Shown here: piece by piece, positions 54,446 through 64,000 of the stretch
Layout: the number at the start of each line of letters is the position of its first letter
Numbering within the stretch: the first letter of the stretch is position 1
Source of the DNA: Pedinophyceae sp. YPF-701
Taxonomy: Eukaryota > Chlorophyta > Pedinophyceae
Reading direction: 5' to 3'
DNA length: 64,000 nucleotides
Assembly: GCA_916048055.1 (NCBI GenBank)
Contig: CAJZHL010000019.1
Location: 868,001-932,000 of the forward strand
Position numbers and translations under genes: made by a program
Notes under the pieces: model-generated
The model's input: only the letters and a program-made list of their open reading frames with translations
Told to the model about the DNA's origin: nothing
The model's database searches: none

Positions 54446-56179
54446 ATGGGCTCGTCACGCGCAGACCGGGAAGCTTTCGTCAGCGGCTTGGCCGGAGGGC
54501 GGCCTCAGGAAGTTCTTGCCTTGGTCCTGCTGTTCCCGGTTCTCGAAGCAATAGCGACATGCGCAAGCGCCGCAGCTGGCGGGGCCCAAGACCGTGTTGA
54601 GACCCGGCGTGCGAGCAAGGCTCGCGCGAGCAGCGCTCGAAATGTCATCCTCGTCCCGTGTCTGGAGTTTTGCATCCTGTTTCTACCGCTCATCGCAGTG
54701 CTCACAGGTTCGGACGCGCGCCAGGCCGCACATTCCGCCCAGTGCCATGACAAGCCCGCACACTGCTCCCCTCATGCACGACAAGCGCGCCACGACCTCG
54801 CTCGCGTCCCCGCAGACCTCGTCAGCGCGTACTCGGGTCTGGCGGGCGCCGTTACAATTCTTCTCATCATCAGAGCCCTAAAGGTGCCCTGGCAACACAC
54901 CGCACTTGCACGGCCTCGCTCGACGCTCGCAGCCGCACCGGCCCTGGTGCGCGACGGCCGCTACGTCTGCCTCTCCAAGGCGCGCGCGGCGCTGCTCGCG
55001 CTAACCTCGGTGTGCATCCTGGCAGTCGACTTCCACGCCTTCCCGCGTCGGTTTGCAAAAACAGAGCACTGCGGGTGGTCTCTGATGGACGCGGGCGTCG
55101 GACTCTTCGTCGCGGTCCTCGGCTGCGGAGCCAGCGGCCGGCGTCGCGCGGCGAGCGCCGTGCTCCTGCGGGCGCTGCCGCTCGTGGCTCTGGGCGCTGT
55201 GCGGCTGGTGTCGCTGCGCGCCGTCGACTACCAGAGCCACGTGAGCGAGTACGGCGTGGAGTGGAACTTCTTCCTGACGCAAGCAGTGCTCGTCGCAGTG
55301 ACGGAGCTCGTCGGGCGGCCGCCACCGCGCTGGAGCCTTCCAGTCGCGTCGCTGGTGTTGACGACGCACCAGGCGGCCTTGTCACTCGCTGGGATGGGGG
55401 AGTTCCTGCAGTCGGAGGACCGATGGGGCTCCGGAACCACCGTCTGGCACACATCGTATCTCGCCGGGTTCGAGCGATTCGTCGTGCGCAACAAGGAGGG
55501 CGTTTTTACTATCGTGGGATATCTCGGCGTCTTCTACCTGTGCAGCGCCGTCGAACAGCTCGTGCTGGCGCCGGCGCGGCGCCCACGCGGTCGCGTAGAT
55601 GCTTGGGCCCTGCTGAGGCGCATGGCCGGGGCGTCGGCGGCGCTGCTGTGCTGCACCGTGGTGCTGCACGCTGCCATTGACCCAGTGTCGCGGAGGGCCT
55701 GCAACGCCGCGTTCGCGACGTGGACGGCGCTGCTCGCGACCCTCGTGATGGCTACGCACGTGGCGGCGGACCTGGTGGTGGAGGCGCGCGGGGCGTCGAC
55801 CGTGGTCGCTGCCCTGTCGCAGAACTTGCTCGTGACGTTCCTCCTAGGTAAGATGCCGCCATTGGAGAATGGTGAACCTCGAACTCTGCAGCAGCAATCG
55901 GGCACGTCTAGGTTCTGCCTTGACCTGGACCATGAGTGCTCTGCAGAGGACCAGCGCCATGCTTTCGGTCACGTGTGTGGATGAAACACCTACTGCTATG
56001 ATAGCTTGCAACTGCGTTGTTGGTTGACTGCAGCGAACTTGGGGACCGGCGCGGTGAATCTCTTCGTCGACACGCTTGCGGCATCGCACTGGGCGGCACG
56101 GGGTATTCTGGTGACGTACACAGCGGGCGTCGTGGTTGCTGCTCTCCTTTTTCGAGGTCGAAACCTCAAAGCATGGTGA
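54446..56179 (+). CDS. GWT1: GPI-anchor inositol acyltransferase (GWT1/PIG-W)
   Basis: Exons 54446-54707, 54816-55847 and 56034-56179 join in phase 1 to give 479 residues, the family's usual length. Many membrane helices are present, from EVLALVLLFPVLEAIATCAS onward. Diagnostic motifs are YQSHVSEYGVEWNFFLTQAV, the NKEGVFTIVGYLGVFYL block and the final exon NLGTGAVNLFVDTLAASHWA followed by RGILVTYTAG. Near the N terminus, CLEFCILFLPLIAVLT precedes the first intron. GWT1 adds an acyl chain to the inositol of glucosaminyl-phosphatidylinositol in the ER, an early step of GPI-anchor synthesis. The enzyme implies that this organism anchors surface proteins by GPI. Confidence 0.93.
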
Positions 56180-56512
56180 CGGGACAAGCACCCAATACAG
56201 ACGCCGACACCTGTGCGGATGAGATGGCGGACTCGTCCTGCACCCAAACCTCGGCCGTCCGGCACGACGTGCCCAGGGGGCAATTCGTCGCATGGAGCCG
56301 ATGAGAATGTTTCCGGTCAGCCGATGACTCACATGGCCGCTGCTTGATAGCGACTAGGTGCGTGTGGGGATATCTAGCCGTGTGATCCTTCGCACCCTCG
56401 TGTCGCGCGAAGGCACGGGCGTGCCGGTGGGGTTGTGAGCTCCCGCGCAGCACCCGTGGCGCGCGGGGCTGCGCGCGATCTGGTCTGCGTTGCCTCGCCG
56501 AGATCGCGGGCT
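56180..56512. other. Convergent 3' region, GWT1 and Lys-rich protein
   Basis: 333 bases between stops. Nothing recognised. Confidence 0.4.
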
Positions 56513-57485
56513 TCACGCCATGAGCCATTTCGGGAGGATCGACTTGAGCGCAGCCTTGACCTTGCTGCCGAAGCTCTGCACAACAACAGCATGCGGAACG
56601 CGCGTTGTTGCTGGCGGCCGAGACAGGCACTGATCGCTGCAGGCGCGATCTGTGCAGGCGCATCCATGCCAGGCCCGCGTTCCGCCCGCTGCATCCGACA
56701 GGACGGCGTTGCGCACCTGACTGCCGCTCTTCCCGCGCGTGCTCTTGTTGGCGAGAATCATCTCGTTCACGTCGGCGACGCTGACGGTTCCGCGCGTGCT
56801 CGCTGCATCGTGGGGCACGCGCGCTCGCACAGCGATCGTCTCGCATCAGTCGTGCGCGCGACTCGGATGGCAACAACAGCCTGTGCGTGTGTGTGGCAGC
56901 TGGACATGCCGCGTCTGTGCGGAGAAGGCGCACCTCGTGTCGGGCGCGTGGGCGTCCGACCTGATGGCAGCGCGGGCTCCTCCGGCGCGCCTGCGGAGGC
57001 CCTCTTGCCCGCTGTGCCCGGGGTCCGGCCCCGCCTGGCGGGCGTGCGGCGCGCGCTCGCGACCATGCGCGCGGGCGTCGGCTTCCCAGATCCAGGCGAC
57101 TTCGCCTTCGCCGGGGTCTTCGCCGGGGTCTTCGTCTTGGCGGGTGTCGTCTCCTGGACGGGCGCCTCTGCCTTGACAGGCGAGCTGTCTTTGGCAGGTT
57201 CAGCCGCCCGCTTCTGAGCCCTCGACTTCGACTTCTTCTTGCCAGTGTGCTTGCCCAGCTTGATCGGCTTCGCGGACAGCGCAGCGTTCTGCACGCACGG
57301 CGTAGGAACAGCGGCAGTCGGGCGTCAGAGCAGCATCCGCGACGTAACCAGCGCAGCAATCCGCTCTTCCGTCGACAGCACGACGCTTCTGCGCCTGCGA
57401 CGCCGACCTTCTTGACAGCAGGTCCTGTAGACCGGCCAGCCTTGATCTTCTTGGCGCGCATGTGCCCTTTGTTCGCCTTCGTCAT
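56513..57485 (-). CDS. Hypothetical Lys/Pro-rich basic protein
   Basis: Not recognised. Four exons, 57485-57408, 57288-56934, 56802-56717 and 56575-56513, close in phase to give 193 residues. The start is strongly basic (MTKANKGHMRAKKIKAGRST). The second exon has GKKKSKSRAQKRA and an internal repeat of a (K)TPAK unit, typical of nuclear proteins with histone-H1-like tails. A more ordered part follows (VSVADVNEMILANKSTRGKS), and the chain ends with an amphipathic helix, SFGSKVKAALKSILPKWLMA. It probably lies in the nucleus or nucleolus. A ribosome-biogenesis or chromatin role is possible but not shown. Convergent with GWT1. Confidence 0.6.
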
Positions 57486-58599
57486 CTTTGCTTGTCAGCG
57501 ACGTGCGCGCTGCTTTTCACGCAAGTGCGGCCTGAATCCTTATCAGCACTGCAGTTTCGGGAAAGCACCGCGGATTGAGCGACGTTCCGTGCGCTCATCT
57601 TCGACAATCGCGGCGGCTGGGGTGCGTGCGGTGGGCAGTTGTTGCGCGCATTACAGGTGCCGTTCCTGCGGCCCAGCGAGCCGCCGTGCAGCGAAAGCCA
57701 CACGGAACGAGACGCATCATCCATCTGCGATACAAGGATTGCATGCTCGAAGCCGTGCACGCCGACCACGGCCGCGCGCAAGATGTTGCGAGCATGCCCG
57801 CTGGGTAGGCATTCAAGCGCTTGTCCGCGGGCTGAGAGAGCGCCTCACGAGCGGCTGCTGGGGCACTGTGCCACACACTCTATCGTACATACATTTATGC
57901 GAGAAAACAACCACGACGCACAGCGCACCTCGCGGCGGGTCCGTCCTCCGACAGCAACCTGATGTCGCGCAGCGCGGCGTCCCTGACCTGTGTTCAGCGC
58001 ACGCACCAGCCGCGGACGTCACAATTACAAATGTCACGCACGGTGCCGCGGCGCATCGCCGCCGAAACGCAACGTGCGCGCGGGCGTCGACCGCGCTCGG
58101 CTCAGAGCCGTTGGTCACACCCCTTGTGTCAGCCTGAGGCCAGGCTCTTCCGGACGCACCTACCTAGCGCACTGCTAGCGACGACTGCACCGTGTCCGCG
58201 GTCGCGCCGGCGACGCAACTCTCCGGCGCCACTGCGACGAGCGTTTTGGTGCGTTGCGTCATGAAACCGCGCGCTGCTCCGCGGGAGTACGACCGGCCTA
58301 TTGCCGCTGGGAGCGCGCGACCAGAGGCGCGCCTGCGCGGTGCGAGGGCGGTGCCATGGACCGAGCGCGCGCTTGTTGGTGCTCGCACACAGAGTAGTAA
58401 TTGACCACCCGCACACCATCAGCAAGCTGCATGCGCCCCTGGCATAGGTCAGGATGTCCCGCTGGCACGCGCCGCGCGCGCGGCGCTAGCCCGAGGCACA
58501 GCGGCTTGCTGCGGACCGTGCTCACACGCCGTGCGTCAGCGTCACGGGCCTATCAAGAAGACGCTTGCGTTGCGTGTGATCGCCTCCGTGCGTGGCCGA
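57486..58599. other. Intergenic region without supported gene
   Basis: About 1.1 kb between two minus-strand genes. All frames are short, mixed and unlike any family I know. Confidence 0.4.
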
Positions 58600-59349
58600 T
58601 CAGCTGTCGCCGAACATGTACCGGACGCGGTCCAGCACCGAGTCCTTGCTTGGGTCGTACGGATGTTCCTTGCTCGGGATCTCCAGCACCGCGGGGAACG
58701 TCTGTGTCGCGCGACGGAGGACGACGATGACATGAGACGCGCAGCAACAGCGGGCGATCGCTGCTGCTGGGCCGCGGGCGCGGGGCGGCGGAGCGGGCGA
58801 CCTCAGGGCGCCTGTTGGCGTACCTTGTCGTAGGTGCTGACCATTGGCCGGATCATGTCGGCGATGAATTGGCTGATGAGGACAATCGAGACGTCCTCGC
58901 GGGTGGTGAACTCCCGGAACGCGTGCTCGATGTCCTTGACCTGCGTCTTCGAGTCAACGGACAGGAAGTTCGACCGCTTCCGCATGTCCACGTGCCCGAC
59001 GCCCGCCAGGAGCATGCCCGTGATGGTGTCCTGCAGCAAGGTGGCGGCCAGCGTCTCAGAGCGGGCGGCAGCCGCGAACGGAGGACCGAATCTGAGAGCA
59101 GGCATGGCTCGTGGCGGGTGTACGCGTGGTTGGAAGGAGACTGACACGCGTCTCGTGCGCGGCGAGCGTTGCAGGGTGCTGCGGGTGGCAGCTCCGCGCT
59201 GGCCGCCGGCCTCCCGCGAGACGACGCCGCATGCGCAGGTCTCTCGCTGTCGCTCTCAGCCACCCCAGCCTGTATGCTCTTGCAGCGGGGCGCACCTCGT
59301 CGGCAATCATCGCCAACAGACCATCCTGCTTCCCTCCCTCCTCTGCCAT
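58600..59349 (-). CDS. VMA7: V-type H+-ATPase subunit F
   Basis: Exons 59349-59296, 59030-58824 and 58701-58600 join in phase 0 to give 120 residues, the normal size. The N terminus runs [20 protein letters not shown] across the first intron, which is the diagnostic Rossmann-like start. [32 protein letters not shown] and the C-terminal [20 protein letters not shown] complete the family pattern. Subunit F sits on the central rotor with subunit D in the V1 sector and couples ATP hydrolysis to proton pumping. The introns begin GTGCGC and GTACGC. With subunits E and A it makes three V1 genes in this window. Confidence 0.95.
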
Positions 59350-59897
59350 CTTCAAGGTTCAGTGCGGGGCAGCCAAAGACACGTAGCTACTCGTTCAATG
59401 CGTGGATGAGCGTACGTCACGGGGTGCCTGGATGGCACGCTGCAGGGAACGCAGCGCCCAGAAGGAGTGTTCTCGTCCTTGCCTCCAGCCTCAGGATCTT
59501 TCGCAAGGTACGGCGCCCCGAATCAACTCAGCGGATCGCTGTGCTGCTCGTGTGCAAACCGCGATCCCGTTCAAGCGCGGGGGAGCCCGCGAATCACGCT
59601 CGCTTGTACTCAGGGGGTGGACTTCCCGAGCGGCACGGTGCGCCTGCGTGGAGCGATTACGAGACGGCATCGTGTCCGATCCCTCGAGCAGTGGACTGCG
59701 GCCGCGAGCATCTTACAAGTCAAGCGGTTTCCTCTTCAAACCTCGCGACAAGGAACACACTCCACCGACCTACCGAAGCGCCAGGCAGCGACCTGCGCAC
59801 CGCAGGGCGAGCCGGGCTGACCTGCCGCGACAGGAGGACTGCGCGGCCGGTATCGTTCACGAGGACACGGTCGGACTGGCGGATCGTGAGCGGGACC
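59350..59897. other. Divergent promoter region, V-ATPase F and small basic protein
   Basis: 548 bases between divergent starts. No motif identified. Confidence 0.4.
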
Positions 59898-60378
59898 ATG
59901 CAGCGCGCGGCGGCCCGTGCTCTAGCTTGGGTTCACGCGCTCTCCGCTGCCGAAGGCCCCGCCGCCGCCCGTTTCCAGGGTTGGGGGTCGGTATGGGATA
60001 GCATGCTGTGGGGGCGCGGCGATCGGAGGACGAAGAGGGGCAAGGCAAGCTCCCAGGGCCACACGCTGGTGTCGCCCGCGCTGCACCTCGTCGGCAGACT
60101 GCGCCCCTCCCTCTCCGCGCACCCCGTCGGATTCCCCAGCACGCCGTCCTCGAGCGACGCCTGCCAGGTCGCCGACAAGCGCGCTCGAGAGGGTGCTTGC
60201 GCGAGTGCAGGTGTGGCGGGGCAGCTTTGGAAAGTCGCGGCCACGGAAGAACAAGCTCGCGAAGCTCCTCCCCGCGCGCTGGGGCAACGAGGACAAGCTC
60301 GCGGGCGTTGTGCTGCCGGACTTGGGGCTGCCGGCGGGCGGGCGCTACGCGGAGCCTGCAGTGCAGTTCGCCGCCTAG
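59898..60378 (+). CDS. Small basic protein with organelle-type N terminus
   Basis: Two exons, 59898-59990 and 60211-60378, give 86 residues. The intron runs GTATGG to GTGCAG in phase 0. The first exon is Ala/Arg-rich with no acidic residue until late (MQRAAARALAWVHALSAAEG), typical of mitochondrial presequences. The second begins VWRGSFGKSRPRKNKLAKLL and ends EPAVQFAA. A compact, Lys/Arg-rich, Trp-containing chain of this size is like small mitochondrial ribosomal proteins, but I could not match one. An alternative acceptor at 60162 would extend the second exon N-terminally but does not fit the phase of exon 1. Confidence 0.55.
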
Positions 60379-60666
60379 CGATGGCGCCGTGGTGTGGCGC
60401 GGCGCAGGAGTCGCAGAGGAGCGTGTGAGCCTGCAGCGACGGCGTCGTGTGCGGCCACGTGGTCGTTCAAGCACGGAGCTGCCGTGACAATGTCATGCGT
60501 CGGCTGTTGCCGCGCGACAGGTCGGAGGCGGCCGTGCCGACCTGTCGCTGGTTCTCCAGGCAGACGCTCATGCTCTGATCCGACAGCGCGGCGCCGGCCT
60601 ATCTGCCAGAGCAACATCGACGATGACCGGCACGCGCGCGCCTCACATGCCAGTCTCCGCGCCCGC

Positions 60667-63290
60667 TCAGTACCACCGCTCCTCCGGGGGGTCCTCCACG
60701 CGCCCCATCTCCGCCTTCCACGCCCTGCGGTCCGCGGCCTCCTGCATCGCCTGCACCACGCGCCGCCGCGCAGCCTCCGCCCGGGACTCCTCCGCGGGCG
60801 CCTGCGTGGCGCGCCCCGCCGCCGCCATCTCCGCCTCGCGCCGCGCCGCCGCCGCCGCCGCCCGCTGCTGCTCCTGCCGCGCGTGCGCCGCCGACACGTA
60901 CAGCTGGCCCAGCTCCATCATGGCGCGCGCCATCTCCCTGCGGATCTCCCGCCGCTCCACGCCCGAGAACGCCTCGCGCGGGACGTCCGCGAGCACCGCG
61001 CGGCACGCCTCGCCCACCACCTGCCGAATGTCCACCTCCGTCGCCGCCCACAGCGCGTCCAGCACCAGCGGCAGCGAGTCCTCCTCCTCGCGCTGCCGGT
61101 GCCAGCTGCGGTGCGCCTCGCGCGCCCACGCCTCCGGCCCCACGCGCTGGCCCTTGCTGTCCTGGCCCTCGGCGCCGAGGTACGTGTCTTTCGGCCCGTC
61201 GCTGCGATCGGGACGCAGACGCTCCGTCGAACCCGACTCCTCCGCCTTCAGCCCGCCGTTCCGCTGCGCGCCGGCGCCCGCCCTTCCCTCGCCCGCTTCG
61301 TCCTCGTCCTCGTCCTCGTCGTCGCCGTTGTTCGCCGCGCCTCCCGGACTGGTCGTGAACACATTTGTGTACTCGCGCCGGATCTTGCGCGGCGACCGCA
61401 GACCACGCTTCGCGGACGGCTCGGGCGCCCACACGCCCGGCACCTGCGACGGCTGCTTCATCGACACCGCCTTGTTCGGGCCCGGCCGCTCCGGCGTCGT
61501 CGCCACCGACGGCGCCGCCGCCGCCGTCCGCACTGGGTCGTACCGCCCGTCCCGCAGACCCGCCGCTTCGTCCGCCGCGGCCTTCGCGATCGCATCCCGC
61601 GCCTCGCGCCGCTCGATGCGGTCCTGCTCGGCCTCCCACCGGTCCAGCTCCCGCTGCTTCTGCAGCACGCGGAACGCCGCCTTCGCCGCGCGCCACTGCG
61701 ACCCCACGCCCGCGCCCCACGACCGCACCCCCGCCACGAACCCGTCCCACCCGCCCAGCCCGCGCTCGCCCTCCACGAGGTACACCTGCCCGACAATCAG
61801 CAGGGTGTAGTCGCTGTTCTGCAGCGCGGCAAACGCCTCCGCCTGCTCCGTGAGCTCGGCGCGCGCGGCGTCGCCGTCCGGCCCGATGGTCCGCCACTTC
61901 TGGATGCGCTCCTGCAGCGCGATGATCAGGCGCGTGCGCCGGTTCTGGCGGTACGCCGCGATGGCGTGGTCCGAGGGCCGCCCGCCGTCCGCCTCGGCCT
62001 GCAGCCGCGTCACCGCCGCGACGGTGAGCTCCCCGACGAGCTCGTCCAGCTCGTCGAGCCCGAACAGCGCCGTGAAGAACTCCGACGGCTCGATGAACTC
62101 CACGTCCGCAGCCCCCGTGGTGTCGTACTCCCGCCGCCGCTTCGAGTCCGTCAGGACCTGGTACGCCTCCGCGAGGTGCTGGAACGCCTCGTGCGCAGTG
62201 GGATCGTCCGGATGCTTGTCCGGGTGGCAGCGCCGCGCCCGCAGGTAGTACTCGCGCTTGACCTCCTCGGCCGTGGCGCTGTGCGTCAGACCTAGAGCCT
62301 TGTAGTACCCTTTCGGGTCGTCCCGCGCGCCGCGGCCGACGGGCGCGCCCGCGACGCTGCGCGCGGACGCCCGGCCGGCGCGCGGCTCGGGCTCCGGGAC
62401 GAGGCGCAGCCGCGGATCGTCGTCCGTCCACTCGCGCTCGATGGGGTCCCAGAACCGCCCCTTGCAGTGGTTGTGGATGGCGACGGGGGTGTTGATGACG
62501 CCGCGGACGGTCTGGATGATGCCGACGGTGGCGCCCGTGACCGGGAGGAGCACGGCGCCGCAGATGCCCACCGTGGCGCCCTTGAGCGCGCCAACGAACC
62601 CGTCCTGCTGCGCGCCGAGGACCGGCGCGGCGACGAGCGCGACGGCGCCGGCCGCGGTGCCCTTCAGGAGGGACTTCGTGCCGGAAACCAGGCCGGAACC
62701 TGCGATGAAGCGACGGGGCGCGCGCCGGAAACGCTGTGAACATCCAAAGAGAGGTAGCGCGCGTGGACGCGGTCCCCGCGAAGGAGAACGGCTGCGTTGT
62801 TGCCGCAAGGGGCGGCGTCTGGCTCCGTGCGGGTCGCGTGCGACCGGAGGGCAGACGCGGGCGGAGACACGGCCCGCGCGGCCCGCTTGCTCCCAGTGAT
62901 CTGGCGCGGGCGTGCGCACGTCATGCGGGTTTCGTGGGCGCGCGACGACCACGCGGCACAGCTGCACTCGAACGGACCTAGGTGCTTCGGTCGTCGGAGC
63001 GAGAACACGTCCGTGAACGTCACCGCGTCCTGGTCGTACCGAGAGTCCACCATCGGGGCCTCCGTCTCCGTCCCAGAGGGCCTGGGGCGCGCGTAGCTGC
63101 TTCCCCCGTAGGTGGTCTGAGACGCCGTTCGCGCGTCGTGGGTGAGCGGGCGCGTCTCGGGCGCGGTGTGGCGGGACGTGGCCCTCTGAACTGGCGCTGG
63201 TGGAGGTCGCGGTGGCAGGGGCGCGCTGTGCTCCCCCGCGGAGTTCTGGAACTGCCTCCAGTGCTCATACTGGCTGCTGCTGTGCTGCAT
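60667..63290 (-). CDS. DnaJ-domain protein (J-domain with C-terminal X-type region)
   Basis: Two exons, 63290-62978 and 62699-60667, join in phase 1 to give 781 residues. The N-terminal 100 residues are disordered (MQHSSSQYEHWRQFQNSAGE). A Gly/Ala-rich block follows (GLVSGTKSLLKGTAAGAVAL, VAAPVLGAQQ, LPVTGATVGIIQTVRGVINT) that may associate with membranes. The J-domain has DPKGYYKALGLTHSATAEEV, the HPD in RRCHPDKHPDDP and YQVLTDSKRRREYD. The region after it (FIEPSEFFTALFGLDELDEL, VAAVTRLQ...) follows the DnaJ-X pattern of plant and fungal proteins. An acidic DDEDEDEDE run separates two charged helical parts. It should stimulate Hsp70 ATPase. Location unknown. Confidence 0.85.
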
Positions 63291-63736
63291 CTCGCCGTCG
63301 CACGCCGCCCCTCGGGGCGAGCCAGGGCTGGCCGCGCCTCTGCTTGGCCGCGTTCAATCAACGGGCGGTGACGCGGGCGCTAGCCTTCGCCAAACACGAA
63401 GAACGGACGCTGCGCGCGCATAACTGCGCGGAACACACCTCCGCGTGCGGTAATCAGCGTCGTCCGCCGGCACGCCAGGTCGGACCGGAGCCTTCATACT
63501 CTCAACTTCAACAGGGGTTGTCTTGCGTCACGCACGTCATCCCAGCGCTCTGGGCACCCATCGCGTCTAGTGCGCGCCCCGTCCCATCCCGCGAAACGCA
63601 CGCGCACGTGCAGCTGAGCGACGACTTCCAGTGGTGATGCGGGACACGTGCAACAGCGCGCAAGGCTGGGGGACCGAAACATCACCGTTGCGCTTGCCCG
63701 TCACAATCACGGCACCGTTCGGTCCCGTGCTGTGCC
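63291..63736. other. Intergenic region, DnaJ 5' end and ispD 3' end
   Basis: 446 bases between two minus-strand genes. No motif identified. Confidence 0.4.
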
Positions 63737-64000
63737 CTACGCGCCGACGCCCACCTCGTCCAGGAAGCGCTCCGCGATGAACATGTCCTCCGGGGTAGTG
63801 ACCTTGATGTTCGTGTAGTCCCCCACCGTGATGATCGCCGGCGCGCCGAGGTGCTCCACCACCGAGATGTCGTCCGTGACCTCCAGCCCCTCCGCATTCA
63901 CCTGCACGCCACAGCCCAACACGCCCCCCCGTGAGCAACAGACACCTCCCACACTCCCCCCGCCACGCCGCAGCGACCCCCGCACCTTCTCGAACGCCCG
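63737..64000 (-). CDS. ispD: IspD, 2-C-methyl-D-erythritol 4-phosphate cytidylyltransferase (3' end, partial)
   Basis: Only the last two exons are in the window: 63986-64000 (RAFEK) and 63901-63737, separated by an 84-base GTGCGG...GTGCAG intron in phase 0. The final exon reads [20 protein letters not shown], then [20 protein letters not shown], the conserved C terminus of IspD, including the Asp of the TDD motif and the TTPED motif. IspD joins CTP and MEP in the plastid methylerythritol phosphate pathway to isoprenoids. The rest of the gene, including any transit peptide, lies beyond position 64000. Confidence 0.92.
   Translation of the reverse strand, partial: RAFEKVRGSLRRGGGSVGGVCCSRGGVLGCGVQVNAEGLEVTDDISVVEHLGAPAIITVGDYTNIKVTTPEDMFIAERFLDEVGVGA

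Overview
This is nuclear DNA of a GC-rich, compact, photosynthetic eukaryote, most likely a green alga. The evidence is: three nuclear genes for the RuBisCO small subunit of the long-loop chlorophyte type; a chloroplast outer-envelope OEP80 gene; the end of a plastid-type ispD; a plant-type mitochondrial complex I 20.9 kDa subunit; and introns in nearly every gene. Species cannot be named from the sequence alone. I placed about 31 genes in 64 kb, on both strands, with short spacers. I saw no rRNA, tRNA, CRISPR array or transposon.

Layout. 0-8.5 kb: a small Lys/Ser-rich protein, a LURP-one-related protein, a disordered protein with a lipidation-type N terminus, a secreted SIMPL protein and an LSm10-like Sm protein. 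8.6-20 kb: an FAD monooxygenase, a YaaA peroxide-stress protein, the meiotic MutS homologue MSH5 and V-ATPase subunit E. 20-27 kb: rbcS-1, OEP80 and rbcS-2. 28-38 kb: complex I 20.9 kDa subunit, MED11, an unidentified type I membrane protein, two weak membrane ORFs, an intronless membrane protein ending in a motif typical of giant-virus proteins, a SEC-C/YchJ-like protein, proteasome beta-1 and rbcS-3. 39-47 kb: a bacterial-type RqcH/NFACT protein, V-ATPase subunit A and a TLC-domain membrane protein. 47-64 kb: a DHX57-like helicase, a single-pass membrane protein with a torsin-cofactor-like layout, GWT1/PIG-W, a Lys-rich protein, V-ATPase subunit F, a small basic protein, a DnaJ protein and the 3' end of ispD.

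Most of this is eukaryotic housekeeping: carbon fixation and plastid biogenesis, vacuolar acidification (three V1 subunits), protein quality control (proteasome, RqcH, DnaJ), mitochondrial respiration, transcription, RNA processing and meiosis. The most unusual signals are a high share of GC-AG introns (eight placed by homology and phase), near-identical rbcS copies scattered in both orientations, three unlinked-looking V1-ATPase genes in one window, the virus-like intronless gene, and bacterial-type stress proteins (YaaA with a basic tail, SIMPL with a signal peptide). Exon borders were read by eye from protein family conservation, GT/GC-AG rules and codon phase. They are firm where phases close and uncertain where I say so.
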